A DNA stretch of 64,000 nucleotides. Origin: an uncultured Paracoccaceae bacterium (GTDB taxonomy: Bacteria > Pseudomonadota > Alphaproteobacteria > Rhodobacterales > Rhodobacteraceae). The stretch's first letter is position 1; each line of letters opens with the position of its first letter. Below, piece after piece: positions 25,408 to 34,040 of the stretch. Where the stretch lies: contig CALKXV010000032.1 in the NCBI GenBank assembly GCA_938005545.1, forward strand, positions 62,001 through 126,000. The letters are read 5' to 3'. Under the pieces are notes generated by a model, which worked only from the letters and a program-made list of their open reading frames with translations, did no database searches and was not told the origin of the DNA. The translations under genes were made by a program, and so were the position numbers.

Positions 25408-26307
25408 ATGGCTGAAATCCTGACCCCAGAACAAAAGGCGCACTACGATACCGAGGGTTACCTGGTGTTGGAAAACCAGATCCCGATGGAGATCATCGAG
25501 GCAATCCGCACCGAAATCTCGCGATTTGAAGGGATCGCAGCAGGGATGGTGGCGTCGGACGACAAGCTTGATCTGGAAGACAGTCACACCCGAGAGGACC
25601 CCCGTCTGCGCCGGATCAAACTGCCACATACACAGTCAGATGTGATGCGCGATCTGATGTTTTCGGATCATATTCTGGCACCGGCTCGCGACTTGGCGGG
25701 CCCCGATTTGCGGCTTCACACGACCAAGCTTAACATGAAAAAGGCAGGCTATGGGGCAGCGGTCGAATGGCATCAGGACTATGCGTTTTACCCCCATACC
25801 AACGACGACATTCTGGCGATTGGCGTTCTGATTGATGATATGGGCGAAGAAAACGGCCCCTTACAGGTCTTTCCGGGCAGTCATCGCGGCCCGGTTTTTG
25901 ACCATCACGTGGATGGTGTTTTCGCCGGTGCCGTCCTGCCCGAGGCCGTTGGGTTGGATATCGCGGATGCAATGCCGCTTATGGGTCCAGCCGGGTCAAT
26001 CTCAATTCATCACGGCCGCATTCTGCACGGAAGCGCGGTGAACCGATCAACGCAGGCACGGCGCATTTTGTTTTACGAGATGATGGCCGCAGATGCCTTC
26101 CCGATCATGGGGTCGATGACCAATTGGTCGGGTATCGAAGATTACAACACCCGGATGCTTTGCGGCGAACCAACGATCCAACCGCGGCTAAAGGACATTC
26201 CGATCCGTATTCCGCAGCCGCAACCAGATGTTCCCATTTCAATTTACGAGATTCAGAAAGGCCTGAAGACGCGCGCTTTCGAGACCGTCAAAGCCGAGAA
26301 AGACTGA
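25408..26307 (+). CDS. phytanoyl-CoA dioxygenase-family oxygenase, second copy
   Basis: Protein of 299 residues. ATG 25408 begins one base after the stop of the first oxygenase; the longer frame starting at 25261 lies inside that gene and is not used. It opens with LTPEQKAHYDTEGYLVLENQIP, the common PhyH N-terminus. Iron ligands are in VEWHQDYAF and RILHGSAVN, and ENGPLQVFPGSHRG is the conserved middle block. It is diverged from its neighbour, so the pair is more likely two successive steps or a heteromer than a recent duplication. Confidence 0.82.
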   Translation: MAEILTPEQKAHYDTEGYLVLENQIPMEIIEAIRTEISRFEGIAAGMVASDDKLDLEDSHTREDPRLRRIKLPHTQSDVMRDLMFSDHILAPARDLAGPDLRLHTTKLNMKKAGYGAAVEWHQDYAFYPHTNDDILAIGVLIDDMGEENGPLQVFPGSHRGPVFDHHVDGVFAGAVLPEAVGLDIADAMPLMGPAGSISIHHGRILHGSAVNRSTQARRILFYEMMAADAFPIMGSMTNWSGIEDYNTRMLCGEPTIQPRLKDIPIRIPQPQPDVPISIYEIQKGLKTRAFETVKAEKD

Positions 26308-26314
26308 ACTTAGA

Positions 26315-27202
26315 TTGGGACATGTCGCCACCATCGCGATCGTTCAGATGTTGGTGGCCTATCTGTTTTTTTCGGTCGTCGACACGTCGATCAAGTGGCT
26401 ATTGGGATTTGGGTACTTTGCGATCCAGCTGGCGTTCTTTCGCTATGCAAGCCAGTTGGCGGTCTGTTCGGTGATTGTCATGGTCAAGGGGCGCGAAGAC
26501 CTGATGCAGGTGCGCCCCTTGATCCCGCAACTGATCTTGCGAGGGTCGCTTCTGGTGGGCTCGACCATTTGCAACTTTATCGCGCTAAAGTCGCTTTCGC
26601 TGACGGTGACCAGTGCCATTATGTTTTCGGCCCCCATCATCGTTTGCGCCTTGTCCTGGCCGTTGTTGGGCGAACGCGTCGGTGCGTTCCGGTGGAGCGC
26701 GGTGGCATTGGGATTTGTCGGCGTATTGATTGTGATCCGCCCGTTTGATCAGGACCTGAACGCGGCTGCGTTTCTGATGCTTATGGCGGCAACGGGCCTT
26801 GCGCTTTATTCGGTGATGACCCGGAAACTGGCGGGCGAAGTGCCGGCCTTGGCGCTCCAGTTTGTGCTTGGGTTGACGGGTACGATTGTGCTGGCACCTT
26901 TCGCTTGGGTTTTCTGGCATCCGCCCCAAGGGTTTGGACACTTTATTTTGATGACCTCGCTCGGGGGCATCGCCTGGATGGGGCATGAGTTTCTTATTCG
27001 GGCGCACCGGGTCGCAGAAGCAAACTTCCTGATGCCCTATTCCTATAGCTATTTGATTTATATGAGTATTTCAGGGATGATCTTTTTTGGGGAATTTCCA
27101 GACTATTGGACACTTATCGGTGCGTTCATGATCTCGGGATCCGGTCTTTTGATTTGGCGGCGGGAATTGATACTGGCGCGACGCGATATTTCCGTAGATT
27201 AA
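26315..27202 (+). CDS. DMT-superfamily transporter (EamA)
   Basis: Ten-helix drug/metabolite-type membrane protein of about 295 residues with two EamA repeats; the first ends near SAVALGFVGVLIVIRPF and the second spans roughly 150-290. The only long frame begins with TTG at 26315; ATG 26348 (MLVAYLFFSV) would still include the first helix and is as likely. Neither has a clear ribosome site, which fits coupling to the dioxygenase gene that stops 7 bases earlier. Family members export amino acids, nucleotides or drugs and some import. It may remove the product of the oxygenases. Confidence 0.8.
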   Translation: MGHVATIAIVQMLVAYLFFSVVDTSIKWLLGFGYFAIQLAFFRYASQLAVCSVIVMVKGREDLMQVRPLIPQLILRGSLLVGSTICNFIALKSLSLTVTSAIMFSAPIIVCALSWPLLGERVGAFRWSAVALGFVGVLIVIRPFDQDLNAAAFLMLMAATGLALYSVMTRKLAGEVPALALQFVLGLTGTIVLAPFAWVFWHPPQGFGHFILMTSLGGIAWMGHEFLIRAHRVAEANFLMPYSYSYLIYMSISGMIFFGEFPDYWTLIGAFMISGSGLLIWRRELILARRDISVD

Positions 27203-27210
27203 ACAAGCGT

Positions 27211-28422
27211 ATGACAAATGATTTTCCTTCAAAGTGGCGGGCCTTGGCGATCACTGGCTTCGCGGTTGTTCTTTCGCTGACCACGTGGTTTTCAGCCACG
27301 GCCGTCACGCCGGAATTGGTCGAGGCATGGGCACTTAGTCCAGCCGAGGCAGGTTGGCTGACCAATGCCGTACAAGTCGGGTTTGTTCTGGGCGCGCTTG
27401 GCTCGAGCTTGGTGGCGCTGTCGGATCGGGTGTCCCTGACCTGGCTGATGGGATGGGCATCGGTGGTTGCCGCCTTAGCGAACGCGGGGCTGTTGCTAGA
27501 ACCGGGCATAACTTGGGCCATTGTATTGCGCACTGTTACGGGGGCGGCTTTGGCATCCGTTTATCCGCCGTCCATGAAATTCATTGCGACCTATTTCAAA
27601 ACCGGACGCGGCTTAGCCATGGGCACTATGGTCGGTGCGTTGACCCTGGGGTCCAGTCTACCGCATCTGGTTCGCGCTTTGGACGGAGGGCTGGATTGGC
27701 AAGTGACGGTGCTTGCAACGTCGATTCTTGCAATCATTTCAGCCGGCATCTTTGCTTTTGCCTTGCGCGAGGGGCCATTTCCGTTTGCGCGCACCACTGT
27801 CGATTTGCGTCAGTTCGGCGCCATTCTGAAAGACCGGCCCGTCATGCTGGCGAACTTTGGCTACTTCGGGCACATGTGGGAGCTTTATGCGATGTGGGGT
27901 TGGTTTCTGGCCTACGCTGCCTCTGCGGTTGAGACCGGTGGATGGACGTTAAACGCCTCGCTTCTGGCCTTTGCTGTGGTCGCCATGGGCGCACCTGGAA
28001 GCGTTATTGCAGGCTGGATGGCCGACCGGATCGGTCGATGCAATACTTCGGCCTTGGCCTTGGCGGGGTCGGGCGTTTCTGCCTTGTTGATCGGTGTATT
28101 CTTTGATGCGCACCCGGTGATCTTCTTGGCGATTGCGCTGTTCTGGGGTCTGACAATTGTATCAGACAGTGCGCAGTTTTCAGCAGCTGTGTCGGAACTG
28201 ACAGATCAGAAGTTTGTCGGTTCGACCCTTGCGTTTCAGATGAGTGTCGGCTTCACGATCTCGATCTTCACGGTGTGGCTGATCCCGCAGATCGTTGAAT
28301 ATTTCGGAAGCTGGCGTTGGAGCTTTCTGGTCTTGGTGCCGGGGCCAATCTTTGGGGTCTGGTCGATGCTTCGTTTACGCCAGATGCCGGAATCCTTGGC
28401 TTTGGCCGGTGGACGCCGGTAA
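27211..28422 (+). CDS. major facilitator superfamily transporter
   Basis: Protein of 403 residues with twelve predicted helices. ATG 27211 follows the EamA stop by 8 bases; the longer frame from 27106 overlaps that gene and adds a non-hydrophobic leader. WLTNAVQVGFVLGALGSSL in the first helices and the loop-2/3 region LVALSDRV, together with AGWMADRIGR in the second half (loop 8-9 repeat), are MFS landmarks. The general form resembles nitrate/cyanate and oxalate/formate-type carriers. Last gene of the plus-strand run; it stops 3 bases before a convergent small gene. Confidence 0.85.
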   Translation: MTNDFPSKWRALAITGFAVVLSLTTWFSATAVTPELVEAWALSPAEAGWLTNAVQVGFVLGALGSSLVALSDRVSLTWLMGWASVVAALANAGLLLEPGITWAIVLRTVTGAALASVYPPSMKFIATYFKTGRGLAMGTMVGALTLGSSLPHLVRALDGGLDWQVTVLATSILAIISAGIFAFALREGPFPFARTTVDLRQFGAILKDRPVMLANFGYFGHMWELYAMWGWFLAYAASAVETGGWTLNASLLAFAVVAMGAPGSVIAGWMADRIGRCNTSALALAGSGVSALLIGVFFDAHPVIFLAIALFWGLTIVSDSAQFSAAVSELTDQKFVGSTLAFQMSVGFTISIFTVWLIPQIVEYFGSWRWSFLVLVPGPIFGVWSMLRLRQMPESLALAGGRR

Positions 28423-28425
28423 CGC

Positions 28426-28647
28426 TCACTTGGGGTCGTCATCCTTGTCGCGATAATTTTCGGGATCGAAACGGTAGAAGAATTCATAGACCAGATAGGC
28501 ACCAATGCTGACGAAAAGCGCCGACCATCCGGCGTTGCCCAAAGCGAACTCTGCGGCCCCCCACGCCAGGCACGCACCCGTCACAATCACCCGGCGTCCG
28601 ACGGGCAAAAAGAACGGGTGGTGCAGTTTTAAGGGATCGCGTTTCAC
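28426..28647 (-). CDS. small two-helix membrane protein, unknown function
   Basis: A 73-residue protein with a basic N-terminus, two hydrophobic segments (about 17-37 and 41-60: VIVTGACLAWGAAEFAL, GWSALFVSIGAYLVYEFF) and a charged tail ending NYRDKDDDPK. Its ATG overlaps the stop of the inositol-dehydrogenase-like gene by four bases, so the two are translated together. No function is known. The coupling and the intact reading frame argue that it is a real gene rather than a chance frame. Confidence 0.65.
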   Translation of the reverse strand: MKRDPLKLHHPFFLPVGRRVIVTGACLAWGAAEFALGNAGWSALFVSIGAYLVYEFFYRFDPENYRDKDDDPK

Positions 28648-29648
28648 CCTAAAACCTCGGCGACTTTGACGGCGCGGCCCTCGGCGACCGAGATATTCGC
28701 AGCCTCGGCCAATGCGAGCGCCAGTAACCCGTCTTGCCCGGTTGTCGGGGGCGTTGTGCCGGTGGTGATGGCTTCGACGAAAGTTGCGATTTCGCGGGCA
28801 TAGGCTTCTGTGTAGCGGTCCATAAAGAAGTTCAGAAGCGGCGGGCGTGTGTAACCTTTAGCATTGGCGACTTGCACACGGGCTTCATGACTGTTTTCCG
28901 CGAATGCCATGCCTTCTGAGCCATGCACTTCAATCCGTTGATCATAGCCATAGGTCGTGCGACGCGAATTTGTGATCACCGCTTGGCGTCCCGAGGCCGT
29001 TTTTAAAAGAACGTTTACGCTGTCAAAGTCACTGGCTTTGCCAATCGCCTCATCCACCATGACCGCACCTTGCGCCATCACGGTTTCCACTTCTTCGCCC
29101 AGCATCCAGCGCGCAACGTCGAAATCGTGAATGGTCATGTCGCGAAAAATGCCACCGGTCCGTTCGATATAGTCCAGGGGCGGCGGATTGGGATCGCGGG
29201 ATGTGATCGTAAGCATCTCGACACTGCCGACTTGGCCTGCGTCAATTGCGGCTCGCAAGGCTCTGAAATCACTGTCGAAACGGCGATTGAAGCCGATCAT
29301 CAGAACAGCATTTTCTTCCTCGACCACCTTCAGGCAGGCCTGAACACGCGGCACCGACAGATCAATTGGCTTTTCGCAAAAGATCGCCTTTCCCGCACGC
29401 GCAAACAATTCGATCTGGTCGGCATGAAGATCGGTTGGTGTGCAAATCAGAACGGCGTCGATGTCGCTTGCTTCGGCAATGGCCTCAACGCTGCGAATGT
29501 CGCAGCCGTATTTGTCTTGCACTGCTTTTGCGGCCTCGGGCATGGGATCAAAGATCGCCGCCAATTCGGCGCCTTGGGTTTCGGCAATCGCGCGGGCGTG
29601 GACTTGGCCGATCCGTCCGGCTCCTAAAATTGCAAGGCGGAGTGTCAT
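28644..29648 (-). CDS. iolG: inositol 2-dehydrogenase-like Gfo/Idh/MocA oxidoreductase
   Basis: NAD-dependent dehydrogenase of 334 residues. ATG 29648 is used because GGGAGG lies just upstream; the frame from 29666 adds six residues without support. The Rossmann motif GAGRIG is at 8-13, catalytic Lys in FCEKPID near 95, and FNRRFD with DMTIHDFDVARWMLGE provide the Asp/His pair of inositol dehydrogenase. IolG is the closest recognisable type, but no other iol gene is nearby, so a related sugar or sugar-acid substrate is possible. It is followed by the small membrane protein gene and is divergent from mnmH. Confidence 0.75.
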   Translation of the reverse strand: MTLRLAILGAGRIGQVHARAIAETQGAELAAIFDPMPEAAKAVQDKYGCDIRSVEAIAEASDIDAVLICTPTDLHADQIELFARAGKAIFCEKPIDLSVPRVQACLKVVEEENAVLMIGFNRRFDSDFRALRAAIDAGQVGSVEMLTITSRDPNPPPLDYIERTGGIFRDMTIHDFDVARWMLGEEVETVMAQGAVMVDEAIGKASDFDSVNVLLKTASGRQAVITNSRRTTYGYDQRIEVHGSEGMAFAENSHEARVQVANAKGYTRPPLLNFFMDRYTEAYAREIATFVEAITTGTTPPTTGQDGLLALALAEAANISVAEGRAVKVAEVLG

Positions 29649-29779
29649 AAATGGCCTCCCTTTCATATTGACGTGTGTTTGGCGCTAGAAAGGCCGAAGC
29701 AGCGTTACAGTCAAGCGCAAACAGGCGCGCGCCGGGTTGCCGCTTTTCGGCACGATGCGAAGCGGTTATGGATTGCGTC

Positions 29780-30829
29780 ATGAGTATCGAGATGACCTCG
29801 CTTTTGGATATGACAATGGGCTTTGACGCGGTGATCGATGTGCGGTCACCGTCAGAATTTGCCGAAGATCATGTGCCGGGGGCAATCAGCTTGCCGGTTC
29901 TGAGCGACGAAGAGCGCGCGCGGGTTGGCACGATCTATGTGCAGGAAAGTGCGTTTCTGGCCCGCAAGATCGGTGCGGCCTTGGTGGCGCGGAATGCCGC
30001 GGCCCATATCGAAGGGCCTTTGTCGGAGCACGATGGCGGATGGCAGCCACTGGTCTATTGCTGGCGAGGTGGTCAAAGATCGGGGTCGTTTGCGTCGATC
30101 CTGAGCCAAATCGGATGGCGCGCCGAAACGCTTTCGGGCGGCTATCAAAGCTATCGCCGGTTGGTCGTGAAGCATTTGTACGGTGACGAATTTCCGTCGC
30201 CTGTGGTTCTTTTGGACGGAAATACCGGCACGGCCAAGACAGAGATTTTGCACCTTCTTGCTGACCGTGGTGTTCAGATTATTGATCTGGAAGGATTGGC
30301 CAATCATCGTGGTTCGGCCTTTGGGGCGCAAGGGGCGCAACCTAGTCAGAAAGGGTTTGAAACAGCATTGGCGGGGCAGGTTGCGGCGTTGGAACCGGGC
30401 AGACCGGTGGTGATCGAAGCGGAAAGCAGCAGGGTTGGCGGGTTGAACATTCCGGTTCGCGTGTTCGAAGCCATGAAAGCGGCAAGACGTTTTCGCATAG
30501 ACGCACCGGTTGTTGCGCGCGCGGGCTATTTGACGCGAGCCTACCGCGACGTGATCTCGGATTTGGACGCCTTGTGCACGCGATTGGACTCCTTGGTGCG
30601 GTTGCAAGGGTGCGAAAAGGTTGCGCATTGGAAGGCGCTTGCTGGGGCTGGGGGTTTTGCAGAATTGGCCCAAGAGCTGATCCGCGACCACTATGATCCA
30701 AGTTATCAAAAGGCGCGAAACCGGCAGGTGAATGCTGTCGGAGAGGTGTTTGAAACCAATGCATTAGATGCTGATGGTCTTGAGGTTTTGGCCGATCGAA
30801 TTGCTGCCGCTACCTGGTCCGTATCGTAA
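29780..30829 (+). CDS. mnmH: tRNA 2-selenouridine synthase
   Basis: Enzyme of about 350 residues that exchanges sulfur for selenium in the wobble 2-thiouridine of tRNAs through a geranylated intermediate, using selenophosphate. An N-terminal rhodanese domain has DVRSPSEFAEDHVPGA and the active cysteine in VYCWRGGQRS; a P-loop follows as GNTGTAKTE. ATG 29780 is used; in-frame ATGs at 29768 and 29795 are alternatives. The gene converges on selD, the source of selenophosphate, with 20 bases of tail-to-tail overlap. The pair indicates selenium use in tRNA rather than necessarily in proteins, as no selA, selB or tRNA-Sec is seen here. Confidence 0.88.
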   Translation: MSIEMTSLLDMTMGFDAVIDVRSPSEFAEDHVPGAISLPVLSDEERARVGTIYVQESAFLARKIGAALVARNAAAHIEGPLSEHDGGWQPLVYCWRGGQRSGSFASILSQIGWRAETLSGGYQSYRRLVVKHLYGDEFPSPVVLLDGNTGTAKTEILHLLADRGVQIIDLEGLANHRGSAFGAQGAQPSQKGFETALAGQVAALEPGRPVVIEAESSRVGGLNIPVRVFEAMKAARRFRIDAPVVARAGYLTRAYRDVISDLDALCTRLDSLVRLQGCEKVAHWKALAGAGGFAELAQELIRDHYDPSYQKARNRQVNAVGEVFETNALDADGLEVLADRIAAATWSVS

Positions 30830-32969
30830 ATTCATCTCGTTGCGAAAATTGTCCGATGAGTGCTGCCTGATGACCCATGGCGCGGATGTCGTTGAGGGCT
30901 TGCGGGGCGTCCTTGGGGGATAGGGCGGCCAAAAGGCCCCCGGCAGTTTGGGGGTCGAATAGCAGATCTGCGCGTGCGGAATTTGGCCCGTTGACGGGGT
31001 GCGCGGTTCGGTTTTCGTTCCAGATGCTGGAGCGGATACCGCGTTCGGCTAAAGCCTCGGCACCGTCGTAAACCGGAATGTCCACAAGCGAAATGTCGGC
31101 CGACAGGCCCGAGGCTTTGGCCATGCGCCTTAGATGCCCGGCCAAACCAAAGCCCGTTACATCAGTCATTGCGTGGGCGGTTGCAGCAAGTCGTTGGGCA
31201 GCGTCGCTTTGGGATGTGGACATGGTTTTTAAGGCGGCAGCGATATTGTCGCCGGGTGCATCGCTTTCCATTTCTGCCGCCATGAGCACACCGGTTCCGA
31301 TGGGGCGGGTCAACAAAATCTGATCACCCGCCTGTGCACCGGTTAGGGTGATAGGCTTGCCTTTGGGAAGGCCAGTCACCGTGAAACCAATGACCAATTC
31401 GGCCCCGATGGTGCTGTGCCCACCCGCAATCACCGCGCCTTCAGCTTGGAACACCTCGCTTGCCGCGGCCATGATTTCGCGCATCCAACGCGTCTGTAAA
31501 TCCGCGGACAAGGGCGGCAAGGTTATTTGAGCCAGCGCGGCCTGTGGTGCAGCACCCATGGCCCAGACGTCACCCAAAGCGTGAAGCGCGGCGATCCGTG
31601 CAAACATCCACGGGTCGTTCCAGAAAGCGCGCAGGTGATCCGTCGTGATGATCTGACGCTCATCGCCTTTGCCCAAGATTGCCGCGTCGTCTCCTTGAAC
31701 AAGATGCACGTCATCGCGGCTGTGGAGGGGCAATTCGCGAAGAACCTCGTCGAGAACGGATGCGCTGACTTTTGAACCGCAACCGCCACAAAGGGGTTTG
31801 GGCCCCATTGCGGCGGCCATTCCTTCGGTGTGGCGGCGAGGCAAAGTCGGGCGTTTCATCTTCGGCAGATCATCGAGTTTCTTCATAAAGGTCTGATCAA
31901 TATGATCTTTCCAGCGCCAAACCCACTTGCCATGGATTGCGCGATCCCATTTGTCGGCAAGCGCTGCTTTGCGACCAAGCGAGACGAGTTTCAAGTAGTG
32001 GGACTGCGGTTTGAAGGGACGGAGCGTTCCGCCAGTGAGCCGCGCGCGTAGATTATCGTTCAAAACGGGCGCGGCGCGCACTGCAAAAACACCGGCTTTG
32101 GGGCGGGGTGATGCCGCTGAGTGGGCGCAATCGCCAACTGCAAAGATCGTCGGGTCGTTGACCGAAGCCAAGGTGTCATCGACCATCACAAACCCGTCTG
32201 TCAGGTCAAGTCCGATGTCAGCCAGCCACGGGAAAGGGCGTGCACCTGCCGCACCGACGGTCAGTTTCGAAAGCACCTTGCGACCATCGTTCAGAACAAC
32301 GTGGTCGGGTTCGATTTGAGCGACCGAAGCATTTTCGATCAGGTCGATGTTTTGGGTCACGATTTCCGACATCAGCAACGTGTGCGATGCGGTTCCAACG
32401 CCAACCAAAGCTGATTGAGTTTCGACGATCGTGACCGGTTGTTCAGGGCCCATGGCGTGCCGCATCGCAAGTGCCAGTTCAACACCAGCAATGCCGCCGC
32501 CGATCACGCTCACCGGCCCGCCGCCGCTTTCAAGATGACGGCTCCAACGCATGGAATAGGGGCCGAGCGGTTTGGCAGAAATCGCGTGTTCGGCAAAGCC
32601 CGGAATTTCGGGCATTGTCGATGTGATGCCAATATCCAGCGAAGCAATGTCATAAGCTACAGGCGCGTGACCGTCGATTTGAACAACCCGCGCGTTGCGG
32701 TCGATGCCTGTCGCCCAGCCGAAGATTATCCGCGCGCCTGCGAACCGGGCCAGCCGCACAAGGTCGATTTCAAGATCGTCGCGGCTATAGTGCCCCGCCA
32801 CAAATCCCGGCAACATGCCTGTGTAAGGTGCTGTGGCGCTTGGATTTATCACGGTCAGCCGCGCGCCCGGCAAAGGGTTCATCCCCCAAGTTCGAAGCAG
32901 TAACGCGTGGGAATGACCACCGCCGATCAAGACCACGTCGCGCGTCAAGGGAAAGGGCAGATTGTTCAT
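30810..32969 (-). CDS. selD: selenide, water dikinase fused to FAD/NAD(P) oxidoreductase
   Basis: A 719-residue two-domain protein. Residues 1 to about 370 form a pyridine-nucleotide-disulfide-type flavoprotein (GGGHSHALLLRTW at 16-28, GGGIAGVELALAMRH, and TIFAVGDCAHS). Residues from about 388 form a complete SelD that makes selenophosphate from selenide and ATP; its catalytic loop is CGGCGSKVS with the key Cys and Lys kept while the second cysteine of E. coli (Cys19) is Ser. QGDDAAI, ADHLRAF-like and GGHS blocks of the AIRS fold follow. The fusion is known in roseobacters and others. The flavoprotein half may supply or guard the selenium donor. It lies 39 bases after the CrtC-like gene on the same strand. 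Confidence 0.9.
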   Translation of the reverse strand: MNNLPFPLTRDVVLIGGGHSHALLLRTWGMNPLPGARLTVINPSATAPYTGMLPGFVAGHYSRDDLEIDLVRLARFAGARIIFGWATGIDRNARVVQIDGHAPVAYDIASLDIGITSTMPEIPGFAEHAISAKPLGPYSMRWSRHLESGGGPVSVIGGGIAGVELALAMRHAMGPEQPVTIVETQSALVGVGTASHTLLMSEIVTQNIDLIENASVAQIEPDHVVLNDGRKVLSKLTVGAAGARPFPWLADIGLDLTDGFVMVDDTLASVNDPTIFAVGDCAHSAASPRPKAGVFAVRAAPVLNDNLRARLTGGTLRPFKPQSHYLKLVSLGRKAALADKWDRAIHGKWVWRWKDHIDQTFMKKLDDLPKMKRPTLPRRHTEGMAAAMGPKPLCGGCGSKVSASVLDEVLRELPLHSRDDVHLVQGDDAAILGKGDERQIITTDHLRAFWNDPWMFARIAALHALGDVWAMGAAPQAALAQITLPPLSADLQTRWMREIMAAASEVFQAEGAVIAGGHSTIGAELVIGFTVTGLPKGKPITLTGAQAGDQILLTRPIGTGVLMAAEMESDAPGDNIAAALKTMSTSQSDAAQRLAATAHAMTDVTGFGLAGHLRRMAKASGLSADISLVDIPVYDGAEALAERGIRSSIWNENRTAHPVNGPNSARADLLFDPQTAGGLLAALSPKDAPQALNDIRAMGHQAALIGQFSQRDEFTIRTR

Positions 32970-33008
32970 AGCCTCGTCCTATCCAAAGTGCGCGGGTTTG
33001 ACGAGGGG

Positions 33009-34040
33009 TTAGTAGCCGCTCATCTCAAGATAGCCTTGGCCTTCGTGCGATCCGGTTATGGTGACGGGGCCTTCCCAATAGGGAATGCGGGTGCCCATCC
33101 AACTGTCTGGGTAAACAGCGCTTGTCCGAATGGTGAGGTTTTTGGAGGGCAGAGCGATATCCCAGACGGTGGGGATTGTGCGCCCGGCGAGGTCTGTTTC
33201 GTTGACGGCTTCCATCGTCAACATGCCGTTTGCCAGTGGTTCGGGAGTGCCGTCGGTGGTGATCCAAGTGCCAACGGTGTAGGCACCGCCGTCCGAATTG
33301 CGCAATCGGTAGCCCATCAATTTCTCGCCGCTGTCAAAATGAAGCGATACCCAGTCCCAGCCGGTTTGGTCGGCGGCCAAGGGTTGCGACGACCATTCGC
33401 GGTCCAGCCACGCTTGACCGCTGACGTTGATGTCGCCGCTTGGTAAGGTCAGCACGCCTTCGATCTGATAGAAGGGCTGGGAGTAATAATGGCTCGCCTG
33501 ACCCGCTTCGGATTTGATCGAATATCCACTTTCGCCTTGGGGCACGAAGGGGTGGTTTGCTTTCAGGTTCAGATCATAGTGAAACTGTTCGCTTTGCGCC
33601 GTCAGCGAGATATCGTTCACGTCCGGGCCTGCCATCCGCCATTCGTCGATGAACGCTTCGAAAGGTTCGGGTGTAACGCCCGCCTGCCCAGTGCCGCCGC
33701 GCGCCAATCGTTCGGCAAAGAAGTGCCCATCGGGGGTTGAAACACCCGCATGGCCCATCCAGGCTTGGTCAGTTGCGGAACCGCCGGGTGCCATGGCGTT
33801 GCGGAACAATGTCCATTGAATGCCGTAGGCCGTGCCGTCTGCGTCTGTCAGGTTGGCCGTGATGTACCACCATTCGATGCGAAAATCCGGGTGTGCGCCG
33901 TGATCTTCGGGGAATGAGAACCGTGTCGTAGGGTCGGGCAGGGCATAGCCTTCGGTGGCTGCGCCCATGCCAGCGAAGCCTTGGGAAAATGCAGGCGACG
34001 CGAGGCAAAGCAATAGGGCGATACATGTCCTAACGTTCAT
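33009..34040 (-). CDS. secreted CrtC/AttH-type lipocalin-like protein
   Basis: Protein of 343 residues with a signal peptide (1-19, cleavage after AFS) and no membrane anchor. The EWWYITANL sequence and the following YGIQWTLFRNA are the signature of the carotenoid 1,2-hydratase/AttH lipocalin-like fold, with the second half carrying DREWSSQPLA and GWDWVSLHFDSGEKLMGYRLR. No carotenoid gene is near. Instead its gene overlaps an FtsX-type permease gene by 11 bases, with a LolD-type ATPase upstream, the same order as attE-attF/G-attH of Agrobacterium. It is probably the periplasmic partner of that exporter, perhaps for a lipid or hydrophobic compound. Confidence 0.8.
   Translation of the reverse strand: MNVRTCIALLLCLASPAFSQGFAGMGAATEGYALPDPTTRFSFPEDHGAHPDFRIEWWYITANLTDADGTAYGIQWTLFRNAMAPGGSATDQAWMGHAGVSTPDGHFFAERLARGGTGQAGVTPEPFEAFIDEWRMAGPDVNDISLTAQSEQFHYDLNLKANHPFVPQGESGYSIKSEAGQASHYYSQPFYQIEGVLTLPSGDINVSGQAWLDREWSSQPLAADQTGWDWVSLHFDSGEKLMGYRLRNSDGGAYTVGTWITTDGTPEPLANGMLTMEAVNETDLAGRTIPTVWDIALPSKNLTIRTSAVYPDSWMGTRIPYWEGPVTITGSHEGQGYLEMSGY

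Noticed and set aside
24462-26307. The two dioxygenase genes as a recent tandem duplication
   Set aside because: Apart from the short iron-binding motifs the two products differ strongly in sequence, so they are old paralogues or distinct family members.
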